Shown: positions 7,877 to 19,088 of the stretch, in pieces
How the letters are laid out: every line of letters starts with the position of its first letter
Position numbering within the stretch: the first letter of the stretch is position 1
NCBI RefSeq assembly: GCF_001703635.1
Contig: NZ_LQZT01000023.1
Location: 1 to 64,000, forward strand
Origin: Parahoeflea olei
GTDB lineage: Bacteria > Pseudomonadota > Alphaproteobacteria > Rhizobiales > Rhizobiaceae
Direction of reading: 5' to 3'
DNA: 64,000 nucleotides
Made by a program: the position numbers and the translations under genes
Notes under the pieces: model-generated
The model's database searches: none
What the model was told of the DNA's origin: nothing
The model's input: only the letters and a program-made list of their open reading frames with translations

Positions 7877-9016
7877 ATGCCGTCACTGGGTAACATTCGC
7901 CGATCATTCGCGCCGTGGGAGGACCCGGCGGCCAAACCGTATATCTCGTTCCAGAACGTGACCAAGCGCTTCGGCACGTTCACCGCCGTCGAGAACCTCT
8001 CGCTCAATGTCTATGAGCGCGAGTTCTTCTCGCTGCTGGGGCCGTCGGGCTGCGGCAAGACCACGCTTTTGAGGATGCTCGCGGGCTTCGAGGAGCCGAC
8101 CGAGGGCGAGCTATACCTCGACGGCCAACCGCTCAAGGGCGTGCCGCCGCACAAGCGTCCGGTCAACATGATGTTCCAGTCCTACGCGCTGTTTCCGCAC
8201 ATGACGGTCGCCGACAACATCGCCTTCGGCCTGAAGCAGGACGGCATGGCCAAACCCGAGCGCGACGAGCGCGTGGCGCAGATGCTCAAACTCGTCAAGC
8301 TCGAGCAGTTCGCGGGCCGCAAGCCGCACCAGCTTTCGGGCGGCCAGCGCCAGCGCGTGGCGCTCGCCCGCTCCGTGGCCAAGCGCCCCAAGCTCCTGAT
8401 CCTCGACGAACCGCTCGGCGCGCTCGACAAGAAGCTGCGCGAGGAAACCCAGTTCGAACTGATGGACCTGCAGCAGGAGCTGGGCCTGACCTTCATGATT
8501 GTCACCCACGACCAGGAAGAGGCCATGACCATGTCCGACCGGATCGCGGTGATGGACAAGGGCGTGATTGTCCAGACCGGCACACCGGCCGAGATCTACG
8601 AAGCGCCCAATTCCCGCTATGTCGCCGATTTCATCGGCTCGGTGAACATCCTCGAAGGCAAGGTGACGCCCGCGGGCGAGGGCCGGATCGTGCTCGACGG
8701 CCCCGACGGCAGGATCACCGGCGCGGTGCGCGACGGCGCGCCCGCCACCGGCGAGACCGCCTGGTTTGCGATCCGCCCGGAAAAGATCGAGATCGGCCGC
8801 ACCCCGCCCGAAGGCGCCGTCAACCGGCTCGAAGGCGAGGTCTGGGACATCGCCTATCTCGGCGACATGACCATCATCAATGTCAAGCTCGCCTCGGGCA
8901 CGGTGGTTCAGGCCGCGACGCTCAACCGGTTCCGCCTGGTCGAGGACCCGATCGGCTACGAGGAACGGGTCTGGCTCTCCTTCAACCCCGACAGCGGTGT
9001 CGTGCTCAGAAGCTAG
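7877..9016 (+). CDS. Polyamine ABC transporter, ATP-binding protein (PotA/PotG family)
   Basis: 379 residues. Walker A GPSGCGKT is at about 55-62, followed by the Q-loop (MMFQSYALFPHMT), the signature LSGGQRQRVALARS, Walker B LLILDEP with the D-loop GALD, and the switch His in THDQEEA. The C-terminal third is the regulatory TOBE-type domain found in polyamine, iron and maltose importers. It energises uptake through the two permeases encoded next. The N-terminal 20 residues before the ABC domain (SLGNIRRSFAPWEDP) are typical of PotG-like proteins. Confidence 0.93.
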   Translation: MPSLGNIRRSFAPWEDPAAKPYISFQNVTKRFGTFTAVENLSLNVYEREFFSLLGPSGCGKTTLLRMLAGFEEPTEGELYLDGQPLKGVPPHKRPVNMMFQSYALFPHMTVADNIAFGLKQDGMAKPERDERVAQMLKLVKLEQFAGRKPHQLSGGQRQRVALARSVAKRPKLLILDEPLGALDKKLREETQFELMDLQQELGLTFMIVTHDQEEAMTMSDRIAVMDKGVIVQTGTPAEIYEAPNSRYVADFIGSVNILEGKVTPAGEGRIVLDGPDGRITGAVRDGAPATGETAWFAIRPEKIEIGRTPPEGAVNRLEGEVWDIAYLGDMTIINVKLASGTVVQAATLNRFRLVEDPIGYEERVWLSFNPDSGVVLRS

Positions 9017-9133
9017 GGAGCCGGTCATGAACGCCAGTCCGACTTGTCTTGAACACCCGCGCCGAAGCCTGGCTGCCGCGCTTGGCCCGGGGCGCACAAC
9101 CCCCGCTGCGGCCCCTGTCGTGGGGGCGCGCCG

Positions 9134-10042
9134 ATGACCTTGCTTTCCGCGATCAGGAGCCGGCTGGTCATCCTCATCCCTTATGTGTGGCTGCTGTTCT
9201 TCTTCCTGCTGCCGTTCATGATCGTGCTGCGCATCGCGCTGTCCGATCTCGAATACGGCTCGCCGCCCTATACGCCGCAGTTCAGCCTGAGCGACGGCTG
9301 GTCCGGCATCTGGGACAAGCTCTCGACGCTGGATTTCGAGAACTTCGCCTTCCTGGTGGGCGATTCGCTCTACATCAATTCCTATCTCTCGAGCCTCAAG
9401 ATCGCGCTGATCTCGACGCTGTTCACGCTGGCGATCGGCTTTCCGCTTGCCTATGGCATGGCGCGTGCGCCCGACCGAATCCGCCCCACGCTGTTGATGC
9501 TGGTGATCCTGCCGTTCTGGACCTCGTTCCTGATCCGCGTCTATGCCTGGATCGGCATCCTCAAGCAGGAGGGGCTGCTCAACCAGTTCCTGCTCTGGCT
9601 CGGCGTGATCGACACCCCGCTCGAAATCCTGTCGACCAACACCGCCGTCTATATCGGCATCGTCTATTCCTATCTGCCGTTCATGGTGCTGCCGATCTAT
9701 TCGGCGCTCGACAAGATGGATGAATCGCTGGTCGAGGCCGCGCGCGATCTGGGCTGCACCCGCATCGGCGCCTTCTGGAAGGTGACCGCGCGACTCGCGG
9801 TGCCGGGCGTGCTCGCGGGCTGCCTGCTGGTCTTCATCCCCGCCGTCGGCGAATTCGTGATCCCCGACCTGCTCGGCGGCTCCGGCACGCTGATGATCGG
9901 GAAGACCTTGTGGATCGAGTTCTTCAACAACAGCGACTGGACGGTGGCCTCGGCGATCGCCATCATCCTGCTGATCGTGCTGGTGGTGCCGATCGTCTGG
10001 TTCCAGAACGCCCAGGCCAAGGCCGCGGAGGCAGGCAAATGA
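9134..10042 (+). CDS. Polyamine ABC transporter permease (PotB/PotH family)
   Basis: 302 residues with about six membrane segments. The cytoplasmic EAA loop (EAARDLGCTRIGAFWKV, about residues 199-215) docks the ATPase. It lies 117 bp after the ATPase gene, and its stop overlaps the start of the second permease gene (ATGA), indicating translational coupling. The start ATG follows GGGGGCGCG. Confidence 0.92.
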   Translation: MTLLSAIRSRLVILIPYVWLLFFFLLPFMIVLRIALSDLEYGSPPYTPQFSLSDGWSGIWDKLSTLDFENFAFLVGDSLYINSYLSSLKIALISTLFTLAIGFPLAYGMARAPDRIRPTLLMLVILPFWTSFLIRVYAWIGILKQEGLLNQFLLWLGVIDTPLEILSTNTAVYIGIVYSYLPFMVLPIYSALDKMDESLVEAARDLGCTRIGAFWKVTARLAVPGVLAGCLLVFIPAVGEFVIPDLLGGSGTLMIGKTLWIEFFNNSDWTVASAIAIILLIVLVVPIVWFQNAQAKAAEAGK

Positions 10043-10857
10043 ACGCGCGCTGGTCCTGGTTCAACATCACCTCGGTGGTCTTCGGCTTCGCCTTTCTCTA
10101 TCTGCCGATCGTGCTTCTGGTGATCTATTCCTTCAACGAATCCCGGCTGGTCACCGTCTGGGCCGGGTTTTCGACCAAATGGTATGGCGAGCTGTTCCGC
10201 AACCAGGGCCTGCTCGACGCCGCCTGGGTTACGGTGCGGGTGGCCTTCATTTCGGCGACCGTGGCCACCGTGCTCGGCACGCTGGCGGCGGTCTCACTGG
10301 TGCGGTTTACCCGCTTCAACGGCCGCACGCTGTTTACCGGCATGGTTTATGCGCCGCTGGTGATGCCCGAAGTCATCACCGGCCTGTCGCTGCTGTTGCT
10401 GTTCGTCTCGATCAATTTCGCCCGCGGCTTCTGGACCGTGACGCTCGCCCACATCACCTTCTCGCTCTGCTTCGTCGCGGTGGTGGTGCAGTCGCGGCTC
10501 GTCACCTTCGACCGCTCGCTCGAGGAGGCGGCGCAGGATCTCGGCTGCCCGCCGTTCCAGGCCTTCATGAAGGTCACCCTGCCGGTGATCCTGCCGGCGG
10601 TGATCTCGGGCTGGATGCTCGCCTTCACGCTCTCGCTCGACGATCTCGTGATCGCAAGCTTCACCTCCGGCCCGGGGGCCACCACGCTGCCGATGAAGAT
10701 CTACTCGCAGGTGCGGCTCGGGGTGACACCGGAAATCAACGCGGTCTGCACCATCCTGATCGGCGTGGTCTCGGTCGGCGTGATCATCGCCTCGATCCTG
10801 ACCAAGACGCGCGAGGTGCAGCGCCAGCGCGACGAGCAGGCAGCCTTCGCGCAGTAG
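10039..10857 (+). CDS. Polyamine ABC transporter permease (PotC/PotI family)
   Basis: 272 residues with six predicted membrane segments and an EAA loop (EEAAQDLGCPPFQAFMKVTLP). It forms the transmembrane channel as a heterodimer with the preceding permease. The start is the ATG overlapping the upstream stop codon; longer in-frame starts would run through the upstream gene and lack membrane sequence. It is the last gene of the operon; the next gene is on the opposite strand. Confidence 0.92.
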   Translation: MNARWSWFNITSVVFGFAFLYLPIVLLVIYSFNESRLVTVWAGFSTKWYGELFRNQGLLDAAWVTVRVAFISATVATVLGTLAAVSLVRFTRFNGRTLFTGMVYAPLVMPEVITGLSLLLLFVSINFARGFWTVTLAHITFSLCFVAVVVQSRLVTFDRSLEEAAQDLGCPPFQAFMKVTLPVILPAVISGWMLAFTLSLDDLVIASFTSGPGATTLPMKIYSQVRLGVTPEINAVCTILIGVVSVGVIIASILTKTREVQRQRDEQAAFAQ

Positions 10858-10947
10858 GGCGCCGCCGGTCTCTGCCGGAGGTATCGTCGCGAATGTCCGG
10901 CTGCGGCGAGCGGACGGGATCGGAAACCTTGCGCGCTGAAGGCTCTG

Positions 10948-12948
10948 TCAGGGCGTGACCGGCGAAATCACCGGCCGCGGCCAGGAGCCGCCGACGAAGA
11001 ACCGCAGGGCATTGGTGGCCGGCTCCTTCTGTGCGGGCTGGTCGTCCGCCCCCGGCGGCGGGCGTTGCGCCAGCACGCCGGCGATCGCAAGGCTCGAGCG
11101 CGAATAGGGAACCACGCCCGACAGCGACACCATCTGGTCGGGCCCGATCAGCTCGGCGGTCTTCAGGTCCGCCTCGCCGGCGGCGATCGTCGCCTCGAAA
11201 TGGGCGCTCTGGAACGGGAACGAGCCGCCGGTGCCGAGCTGGCTCAGGTCGAAGAAGCGTTCGGTCTTGGCGAGGTCGCGGAATTTCTTGAGGTCGAGGC
11301 CGGGCACCACGCCGCGGCCGATGGAGAGGTCGAGCTTGCCGGTCAGGTCCGACAGCGCGGTGGCCCAGGTCGGGTAGGGCGAGGTCACCTCGACGTCGAG
11401 CGAGCCCACGCCGCGCGGCAGCGGCCCGGTCATGCCGATGGCGTCGTAGAGATTGCCGAAATCGATCCTGCGGGCGGAGAGTTGCACCTTGACGCCGCCT
11501 TCCACGCCCTTTTCCGACAGCGCCATGCGGCCCATCACGCTGCCGCCATAGGCGGTGGCGTCGCCGATGTCGAAATTGGCGCGGCCCTCTTCGACCCGTG
11601 CCGCCGCCGCGAGGTTGGACAGCACCACCGCGCCCAGGCTCGCCGACTGCGCCGACAGCCTCAGATCGAGCCCGATCTCGCGCAGGAACCGCGTGTCGAT
11701 GGTCGAGGCGATGTCCGCGCCCGATGCCGGCAGCGGCGTAAACGCCTGCAGGAACGAGACCACATCGAGCGAATTGAAGGCGAGCGTGCCCGCCACCAGC
11801 GGCGGTTCGTCCTCGCGCAGGGCGATGTCGAGCACGCCGATGCCGCGGTTGCGGTCGATCATCACGATCAGGTCGTCGAGCTTGGCCTTGGCGGATTCGG
11901 CGGTAAGCTTGGCCGACAGTTCCAGCGCGCCGAGCGCCTCGCCGGGCTTGATGTCGGCGCCCGACCACTCCAGCGCGCGCCGGGCCGAGGCGCTCTTGAG
12001 GCTGAGCGCGCCCGATACGAACGGGTTGGCCCCGAGGCTTGCCGAGCCCGCAAAACCGACATTGAGGGGCGCGGCGCTGATCTTGAACTCGACCGGCGCC
12101 GAGCGCTGGCCGAGCAGCAGCAGCGGCGCGGCGGTGGAGCCGGTGACGGCGATCTGCTCGCCCCGGAAGATCGCCGTCAGATTGGCGCGGGCCACCGCGG
12201 TCGGCGCGGTCCAGGCGAGCGTGCCGTTGATGGCGGTCAGCTTCTCCGCCGCAGCCCCCGGATCGCGGATCCAGCGCAGCGTGCCGTCCTCGATGGTCAC
12301 CGTGCCGAGCGCCGCGGAGTCGGGGATTGTGGCCGTCGCAGGCGCGGCCGTGCCCGATTGTGCCGCCAGGTCCTGCGCCACCGCGGCCGCCACCCCTTGC
12401 GCGAGCTCGCCCGAGGCGGAGGACCAGTTCGAGGTCGAATCCGGGTAGAGTTCGACATTGAAGGTCGGGCGGATCAGCTTGAACTGGGAAAAGCTCGGTG
12501 CACCCAGAACCGCCGAAAACAGGTTGAAATTGGCAACGATGCTGTCGGCGCGCAGGATCGGATCGCCCTCGGTGAAGGTCGCGGGGCGGATCTCCACCAT
12601 GTCGAGCTTGATGGTCGGCGTCGGCCAGTAGTCGATCGAGGGCGCGTTGCCCAGCGTCACCGCATGGCCGGCCCAGGCGCCGATGTCGCGCTCCAGCCGG
12701 TCGCGCACCACGTCGCTCGACACAGCCAGCGGCAGGCTCGCGAAAACGGCCAGCACCAGGGCGAGCATCACCAGCGTGCCGGTGATCGCCGCGCGGCGCA
12801 GAGACCATTGCGCGATTATGAAATCCAAACCCGTGTCCCCCGAAACGCTGTCAGACGCTCTGGTTACTGCCTGCGGTCGGCGAATGCAATTGCGAAGGGG
12901 AGGCTTCCCACCGCGATCCGCAGCCCCCGCGCCGGGGCCTGTTTGCAT
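10948..12948 (-). CDS. AsmA-family envelope protein
   Basis: A long protein (up to 666 residues) with one N-terminal membrane anchor (TGTLVMLALVLAVFASLPLAV) followed by a large beta-rich periplasmic region. It has the AsmA features: the early VRDRLERDIGAWAGHAVTLG block and the repeated GSLDVEVTSPYPTWATALSDLTGKL type near the C-terminus. AsmA proteins belong to the bridge-like lipid-transfer superfamily and act in outer-membrane lipid homeostasis. The start is uncertain: ATG at 12948 gives 40 low-complexity residues before the anchor, while a TTG at 12828 would begin just before it. It is transcribed divergently from the acetoacetyl-CoA synthetase gene. Confidence 0.8.
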   Translation of the reverse strand: MQTGPGAGAADRGGKPPLRNCIRRPQAVTRASDSVSGDTGLDFIIAQWSLRRAAITGTLVMLALVLAVFASLPLAVSSDVVRDRLERDIGAWAGHAVTLGNAPSIDYWPTPTIKLDMVEIRPATFTEGDPILRADSIVANFNLFSAVLGAPSFSQFKLIRPTFNVELYPDSTSNWSSASGELAQGVAAAVAQDLAAQSGTAAPATATIPDSAALGTVTIEDGTLRWIRDPGAAAEKLTAINGTLAWTAPTAVARANLTAIFRGEQIAVTGSTAAPLLLLGQRSAPVEFKISAAPLNVGFAGSASLGANPFVSGALSLKSASARRALEWSGADIKPGEALGALELSAKLTAESAKAKLDDLIVMIDRNRGIGVLDIALREDEPPLVAGTLAFNSLDVVSFLQAFTPLPASGADIASTIDTRFLREIGLDLRLSAQSASLGAVVLSNLAAAARVEEGRANFDIGDATAYGGSVMGRMALSEKGVEGGVKVQLSARRIDFGNLYDAIGMTGPLPRGVGSLDVEVTSPYPTWATALSDLTGKLDLSIGRGVVPGLDLKKFRDLAKTERFFDLSQLGTGGSFPFQSAHFEATIAAGEADLKTAELIGPDQMVSLSGVVPYSRSSLAIAGVLAQRPPPGADDQPAQKEPATNALRFFVGGSWPRPVISPVTP

Positions 12949-13000
12949 CGTGCCCGGCCGATGCTACTAGACATCAAGCATCGACTGGGAGGATGAGACC

Positions 13001-14953
<1,953 letters not shown>

Positions 14954-15249
14954 GTCGGTTAGGCGACACTGGAGGTTTGCTTTGCGCCTCCATTATGGAC
15001 GATCGGTTTGCCGACGACTGATCCCAAAACTAGTCATTCCTTTAAAGGCGGATATCGGAGCGGGTCGCTTTCTCCAACTGCGGGCAGGTCGCTTCCGCCA
15101 GGGACTGGAGTATGGTATGGCGCGCATGAAAGTGGTTGAACATCACAGGAACAGGCGCCGCCCTCTTCCATTAACTTTTCAGAGATATAGAATGACTTCC
15201 TGGTGATTTGGCGCAAATCACCTTCGGGGGCTTTGGAAGGCGTCGTAAC
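14954..15249. other. Intergenic left flank of the ietAS-like pair
   Basis: This is where GC content and codon use change from the high-GC metabolic genes to the lower-GC ATPase/protease pair. No gene, tRNA, integrase remnant or flanking direct repeat was recognised. A TATAGA sequence at 15186-15191 is a possible -10 element for the ATPase gene, but no good -35 is visible. Confidence 0.5.
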
Positions 15250-16335
15250 ATGGCATCGGCACAACAACTTATCGGGCTCGTCAAGAGTCATGCCGAAGGT
15301 GACGAAGAGCGCTTCTTCGATCTTGCCATGCAGCTTGCTGCCGCTGAAGACCAGAAAGGGCATACAAGGCTTGCCGAGCAACTGCGGCAATGGGCGGAGG
15401 CTAGTCGGACGCAGCCCAAGCCTGCCGCGGCAAAACCGACGCCGCTGGCGGCACCACGCGGTGATCTCGCCGGTTTCCTAGATGCGAGCTATCCCTCTAC
15501 ACGGCTCAGTGATGTCATTTTGCCGTTCCATCTCGAGGACGAGCTCAGTCACATTGTCACCGAAACCCGCATGCGGGAGAGGCTGGAGGAAAAGGGGTTG
15601 CGGCCGCGCCGGCGGCTCCTGTTTGCCGGCCCGCCCGGGACCGGGAAGACCTTGAGTGCGGCGGCCTTGGCTGGTGAATTGAGGTTTCCTCTTTTTACCG
15701 TGCTGCTGCATGGGCTGATCACAAAATTCATGGGCGAGACCGCTCAGAAGCTACGCATGATTTTCGATGCGGTTCGCACGACGCGAGGCGTGTACCTGTT
15801 CGACGAGATCGACGCGCTTGCTGCAGCGCGGGGCGCTGAAAATGATATTGGAGAGGCACGCCGCATCCTCAATTCGTTCCTGCAATTCCTCGACGAGGAT
15901 ACAGGTCCGTCGATCATCGTCGCTACTACCAATCTTCCGGAGATCTTGGATCGGGCAGTGCTGCGTCGCTTCGATCTGGTGTTGCCCTACGAAATGCCGA
16001 AGGGTGCGGCGATTGAAAAGGCATTGCGCCGCCGGTTGATCGGTTTCGATGCCAACAATGTCGATTGGGCAAATGTGGCGCACCATGCAGAGGGATTGTC
16101 GACCGCCGATGTTGTCGCCGCGGCGGAGGACGCCGCAAGACGAGCAGTATTGGCTAATCAGGAGAGCATCGAGACAACATCACTCGTTGCGTCCTTGGAT
16201 CGCCGCCGCTCACTGCATGGAATAGGGGGAATGGGCGGGGATGCCGAGGGATCGCAAACACTTCATTCTGCAAGGCTTAGGAAAAGCCCAGCTCTTCAAG
16301 GCAAAAGGCCGCGGATCGTCAAAAAGGCCAAGTGA
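15250..16335 (+). CDS. ietA: IetA-like AAA+ ATPase (antitoxin/defence partner)
   Basis: 361-residue AAA+ ATPase with Walker A GPPGTGKT (about 127-134), Walker B YLFDEID (about 182-188), sensor-1 region ATTNLPE (about 225) and arginine-finger-type LRRFD. The N-terminal 100 residues are a family-specific helical region. Paired with a subtilisin-like protease gene this matches IetAS, described on Agrobacterium Ti plasmids as a toxin-antitoxin stability system and later reported as an antiphage system. There the ATPase is the antitoxin. The ATG at 15250 follows GGAAGG; an upstream in-frame TTG at 15208 is less likely. The 3' end overlaps the protease gene by 95 bp. Confidence 0.82.
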   Translation: MASAQQLIGLVKSHAEGDEERFFDLAMQLAAAEDQKGHTRLAEQLRQWAEASRTQPKPAAAKPTPLAAPRGDLAGFLDASYPSTRLSDVILPFHLEDELSHIVTETRMRERLEEKGLRPRRRLLFAGPPGTGKTLSAAALAGELRFPLFTVLLHGLITKFMGETAQKLRMIFDAVRTTRGVYLFDEIDALAAARGAENDIGEARRILNSFLQFLDEDTGPSIIVATTNLPEILDRAVLRRFDLVLPYEMPKGAAIEKALRRRLIGFDANNVDWANVAHHAEGLSTADVVAAAEDAARRAVLANQESIETTSLVASLDRRRSLHGIGGMGGDAEGSQTLHSARLRKSPALQGKRPRIVKKAK

Positions 16336-18688
16336 TGTCGCCAACCGTGCCGCCCATGCTCAGGCACTTCTCCAAGCGCTCGATCATCTCCCGAACCTAG
16401 CCGCCGAAAATCGGCCCGGCCTCTACCTTGACGTCGAAGGGCGGCCGGGAGAGGTGATGGTGACGTCCGGCCTCGATGCCAGTGGCCTGACGCTCCTGAA
16501 GGTGCAGCCGGCAGCAGGTGATCAGCAACCGGCACGCGCGACCGTGTTTGCCTCAGGAAACGGCATCGACAAGCTTCGGCATAAAGTCACCGACTTCGGC
16601 GAGAAGGACCGAACCAAGAAGGACGGAACGGAAGGTCGGCCCTACAACGCCGATCTTGTCCAGAGCATCGGGGCGATTGTCGAAGCGGGTTTGCGAGCGT
16701 TGTGGCGTAGCCCCAATCAAAAGTTTCCCGACGGCACTGATTCGCACCCCTGGGAAATCTGGCTCGACAAGGAAGCGGCAGCCGGTTTCATTGCCGGCGC
16801 TCCCGACTACGGCGTTGCCATCAGCGCCGATCACCTAGAATTTCCAGAAGACATCGTCGTCATCGGCACGGCTACCTGCGATGCTCTGGCCGTGGCGGTG
16901 CGCCGGTTGGCAGGCGTTCGTGCGTTGGCGGCTCCTACCGTCACGGCGGACTATTTCGACGCGCTCGAAATTGAGGAGCAGGCTGAATGGGTGAATGACG
17001 TGGTCAGCAGGGCGACGTTCGACGGGGGCGGCGATCCCAATTACATCACCCTGCTCGACCGCGGCGTCAGCAGGGCGCATCCGCTGATCGCTCCTGCGCT
17101 GGCAGTCGGGGATCGCCATGCGGCAGAGCCGGCATGGGGGCTAGAAGATGGGGTTGGCCATGGTACTCAGCTCGCCGGCCTCGCTCTCTTCGGCGACCTC
17201 ACCACGGCATTGCAGACGATGAATCCCATCCAGGTTCGGCACCGGCTGGAGTCGGCCAAGATCATTCCGGACGCCGGACACAATCCCCATCACCTTCTTG
17301 GTGCGGTCACGCGCAAAGGCATCAATGCCGCCGAGGCGACCGGGAACCGCCGGCGCACCTTCACGTTGGCAACGACCACAGAGGACGATACCCCCCACGA
17401 TGGAGCACCTACGTCATGGTCGAGTGAGATCGACCAGTTGGCCTCTGGTGTGTCTGGCGACACGAAGATCAAGCGCTTGATCTTGGTGGCCGCCGGCAAC
17501 ACCGACCAGAACCAGTTCGGCAATAACGACTACTTGGCGGTCTGCGATCTTCCCAATAACGAGGTTGAATCGCCTGCTCACGCCTGGAACGCAGTCTGCA
17601 TCGGCGCCTATACGGAGAAGAACATGTTGCCAGCCGGAGAGGTGGGTTTACCGCTTGCACCAGTTGGCGACCTTGCCCCATCCTCGCGGACGGCCAGTTG
17701 GTCATCGCACTGGCCGCTGAAGCCCGACGTCGTCTTTGAAGGCGGTAACTGGCTGGTTGACGGTGCTCCTCCACCGATGAAGCATCCAGCGCTGTCGCTT
17801 CTCACTACCGATCATCAGTACCCGCAGCGCGCCTTCACGACCACAGGCGAAACGAGCGGTGCCACAGCGCTGGCGGCACGGGCGGTGACCGAGATCTGGT
17901 CGGACTACCCCGACCTTTGGCCGGAGACCATTCGCGCCCTGTTCGTTTCCTCTGCTCGCTGGACTCCTCAGATGATGAGCCACCTTCCGGCCAACCCAGC
18001 TAAGGGGGATTATGCGCCGTTGTTCAAGCGCTATGGATATGGCGTTCCCGATCTTGATCGAGCGCGCCGAAGTGCTTCAAATGCCCTGACCCTCATCGTG
18101 CAGGATACAATCAGGCCGTACCGAAAGGCAGAAAAGCCATCGGCGCAGCATGTCCACAATGAGATGAAGGTGTTCGAGTTGCCGTGGCCGGTCGAGGAAT
18201 TGAGGAAACTCGTTCAAAGCCCTGTGAAGCTGCGCGTTGCGCTCAGCACTTTTATCGACCCGAACCCGTCCGAGCCGGCGCGAGGTTCCAAATTTCGATA
18301 TGCCTCGCACAATCTGCGCTTCAAGCTGAACCGGCCCAACGAGGACCAGGTCGCGTTCTTGGCGCGAATCAGCAAAGCTGCCGAGCAGTCGGATGGCCCG
18401 ACCATCGAGGAAGATGACAATTGGACCTTTGGCCGCAACCGCCGTGATGTTGGATCGCTTCACATTGATGAACTAGCGTGCCCGGCATCCGATCTGGCTC
18501 GCCGCAATCTGATCGCGGTACATCCTGTTGCAGGCTGGTGGAAGACTAAGACCGTTCCCGATCCGCAGGATCTCATTGCCCGCTTTTCGCTGATCGTGGA
18601 AATCGATGCCGGCGAGAGTGATGCTGAACTCTATGCCGAGGTCCAGGCAGCCATTGATATGCTCAATGTCGTCGAGAACGTCGTCTGA
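16241..18688 (+). CDS. ietS: IetS-like subtilisin (S8) serine protease
   Basis: 815-residue cytoplasmic-looking S8 peptidase with no signal peptide. The catalytic triad is visible: Asp273 (ITLLDRGV), His307 (GHGTQLAG) and Ser539 (ETSGATALAAR), with oxyanion-hole Asn420 (AAGNTDQ). The N-terminal 250 residues and the C-terminal 200 are extensions absent from secreted subtilisins, as expected for IetS proteins, whose N-terminus typically carries a KHFxLxG-like block (here DRKHFILQGLGKAQLF). The start lies inside the upstream ATPase gene, implying coupled translation. In the characterised pair the protease is the toxic component. GC content is lower than in neighbouring metabolic genes. Confidence 0.85.
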   Translation: MPRDRKHFILQGLGKAQLFKAKGRGSSKRPSDVANRAAHAQALLQALDHLPNLAAENRPGLYLDVEGRPGEVMVTSGLDASGLTLLKVQPAAGDQQPARATVFASGNGIDKLRHKVTDFGEKDRTKKDGTEGRPYNADLVQSIGAIVEAGLRALWRSPNQKFPDGTDSHPWEIWLDKEAAAGFIAGAPDYGVAISADHLEFPEDIVVIGTATCDALAVAVRRLAGVRALAAPTVTADYFDALEIEEQAEWVNDVVSRATFDGGGDPNYITLLDRGVSRAHPLIAPALAVGDRHAAEPAWGLEDGVGHGTQLAGLALFGDLTTALQTMNPIQVRHRLESAKIIPDAGHNPHHLLGAVTRKGINAAEATGNRRRTFTLATTTEDDTPHDGAPTSWSSEIDQLASGVSGDTKIKRLILVAAGNTDQNQFGNNDYLAVCDLPNNEVESPAHAWNAVCIGAYTEKNMLPAGEVGLPLAPVGDLAPSSRTASWSSHWPLKPDVVFEGGNWLVDGAPPPMKHPALSLLTTDHQYPQRAFTTTGETSGATALAARAVTEIWSDYPDLWPETIRALFVSSARWTPQMMSHLPANPAKGDYAPLFKRYGYGVPDLDRARRSASNALTLIVQDTIRPYRKAEKPSAQHVHNEMKVFELPWPVEELRKLVQSPVKLRVALSTFIDPNPSEPARGSKFRYASHNLRFKLNRPNEDQVAFLARISKAAEQSDGPTIEEDDNWTFGRNRRDVGSLHIDELACPASDLARRNLIAVHPVAGWWKTKTVPDPQDLIARFSLIVEIDAGESDAELYAEVQAAIDMLNVVENVV

Positions 18689-19014
18689 GGACTTCGAATG
18701 GAGCGCAAACCACCAACATCTCGCCGCACGACCCGGCGGCGCAGGTTACATTGTCGGCCCGAAAGCTCGATTGCCGAACGGCGGCTATCCGATAAATCCG
18801 GCCCATAGCAGCCAGCCCGGTTTCGTCCCCATCCAGCCTCCCACCCCTTAACAAACCCCTACCGCCGATTTTAACCACGTGCGGCAAAGGTTTCGCATAT
18901 CAGTAAAATCTTACGGAAGCCGGCAAGACCCCGGTAAGGGTTGGCGGGGTTTACTCGGGTCAACCTTGGAGAGCTCTGCTTTCCCGGTGATGGACAGCAC
19001 AGACAGATTTGGAC
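18689..19014. other. Intergenic right flank of the ietAS-like pair
   Basis: About 330 bp without a convincing gene. TTAAC occurs near 18850 and TTAACC near 18871, and the stretch becomes AT-richer between 18870 and 18915. It ends in a strong plus-strand terminator at 19015-19043, more than 300 bp from the protease stop codon. A small RNA ending at that terminator is possible; I see no clear promoter for one. Confidence 0.4.
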
Positions 19015-19043
19015 GGGGACCCTTGCGGGCTCCCCGTTTTTTT
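18870..19043 (+). ncRNA. Candidate small RNA ending at an orphan terminator
   Basis: The segment before the terminator contains no ribosome binding site or plausible coding frame, yet ends in a textbook intrinsic terminator pointing right. The 5' end is a guess placed in the AT-rich stretch. The alternative is that the terminator serves the protease transcript through a 330-nt trailer. I could not match it to a known rhizobial small RNA family. Confidence 0.25.
19015..19043 (+). terminator. Strong intrinsic terminator
   Basis: GGGGACCC (19015-19022) pairs with GGG (19027-19029) and TCCCC (19031-19035), with one bulged C at 19030, over the loop TTGC. Seven Ts follow at 19037-19043. Orientation is plus only; the oppositely transcribed kinase gene ends at 19089. 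Confidence 0.8.
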
Positions 19044-19088
19044 ATGCGCGGGCAGGCACGTTTATAAGCAGGCAGGCATGCGCCGGCC

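Noticed and set aside
16241..18688. Ordinary secreted subtilisin
   Set aside because: No signal peptide or propeptide, and the gene overlaps an AAA+ ATPase gene; the paired intracellular IetS type fits better.
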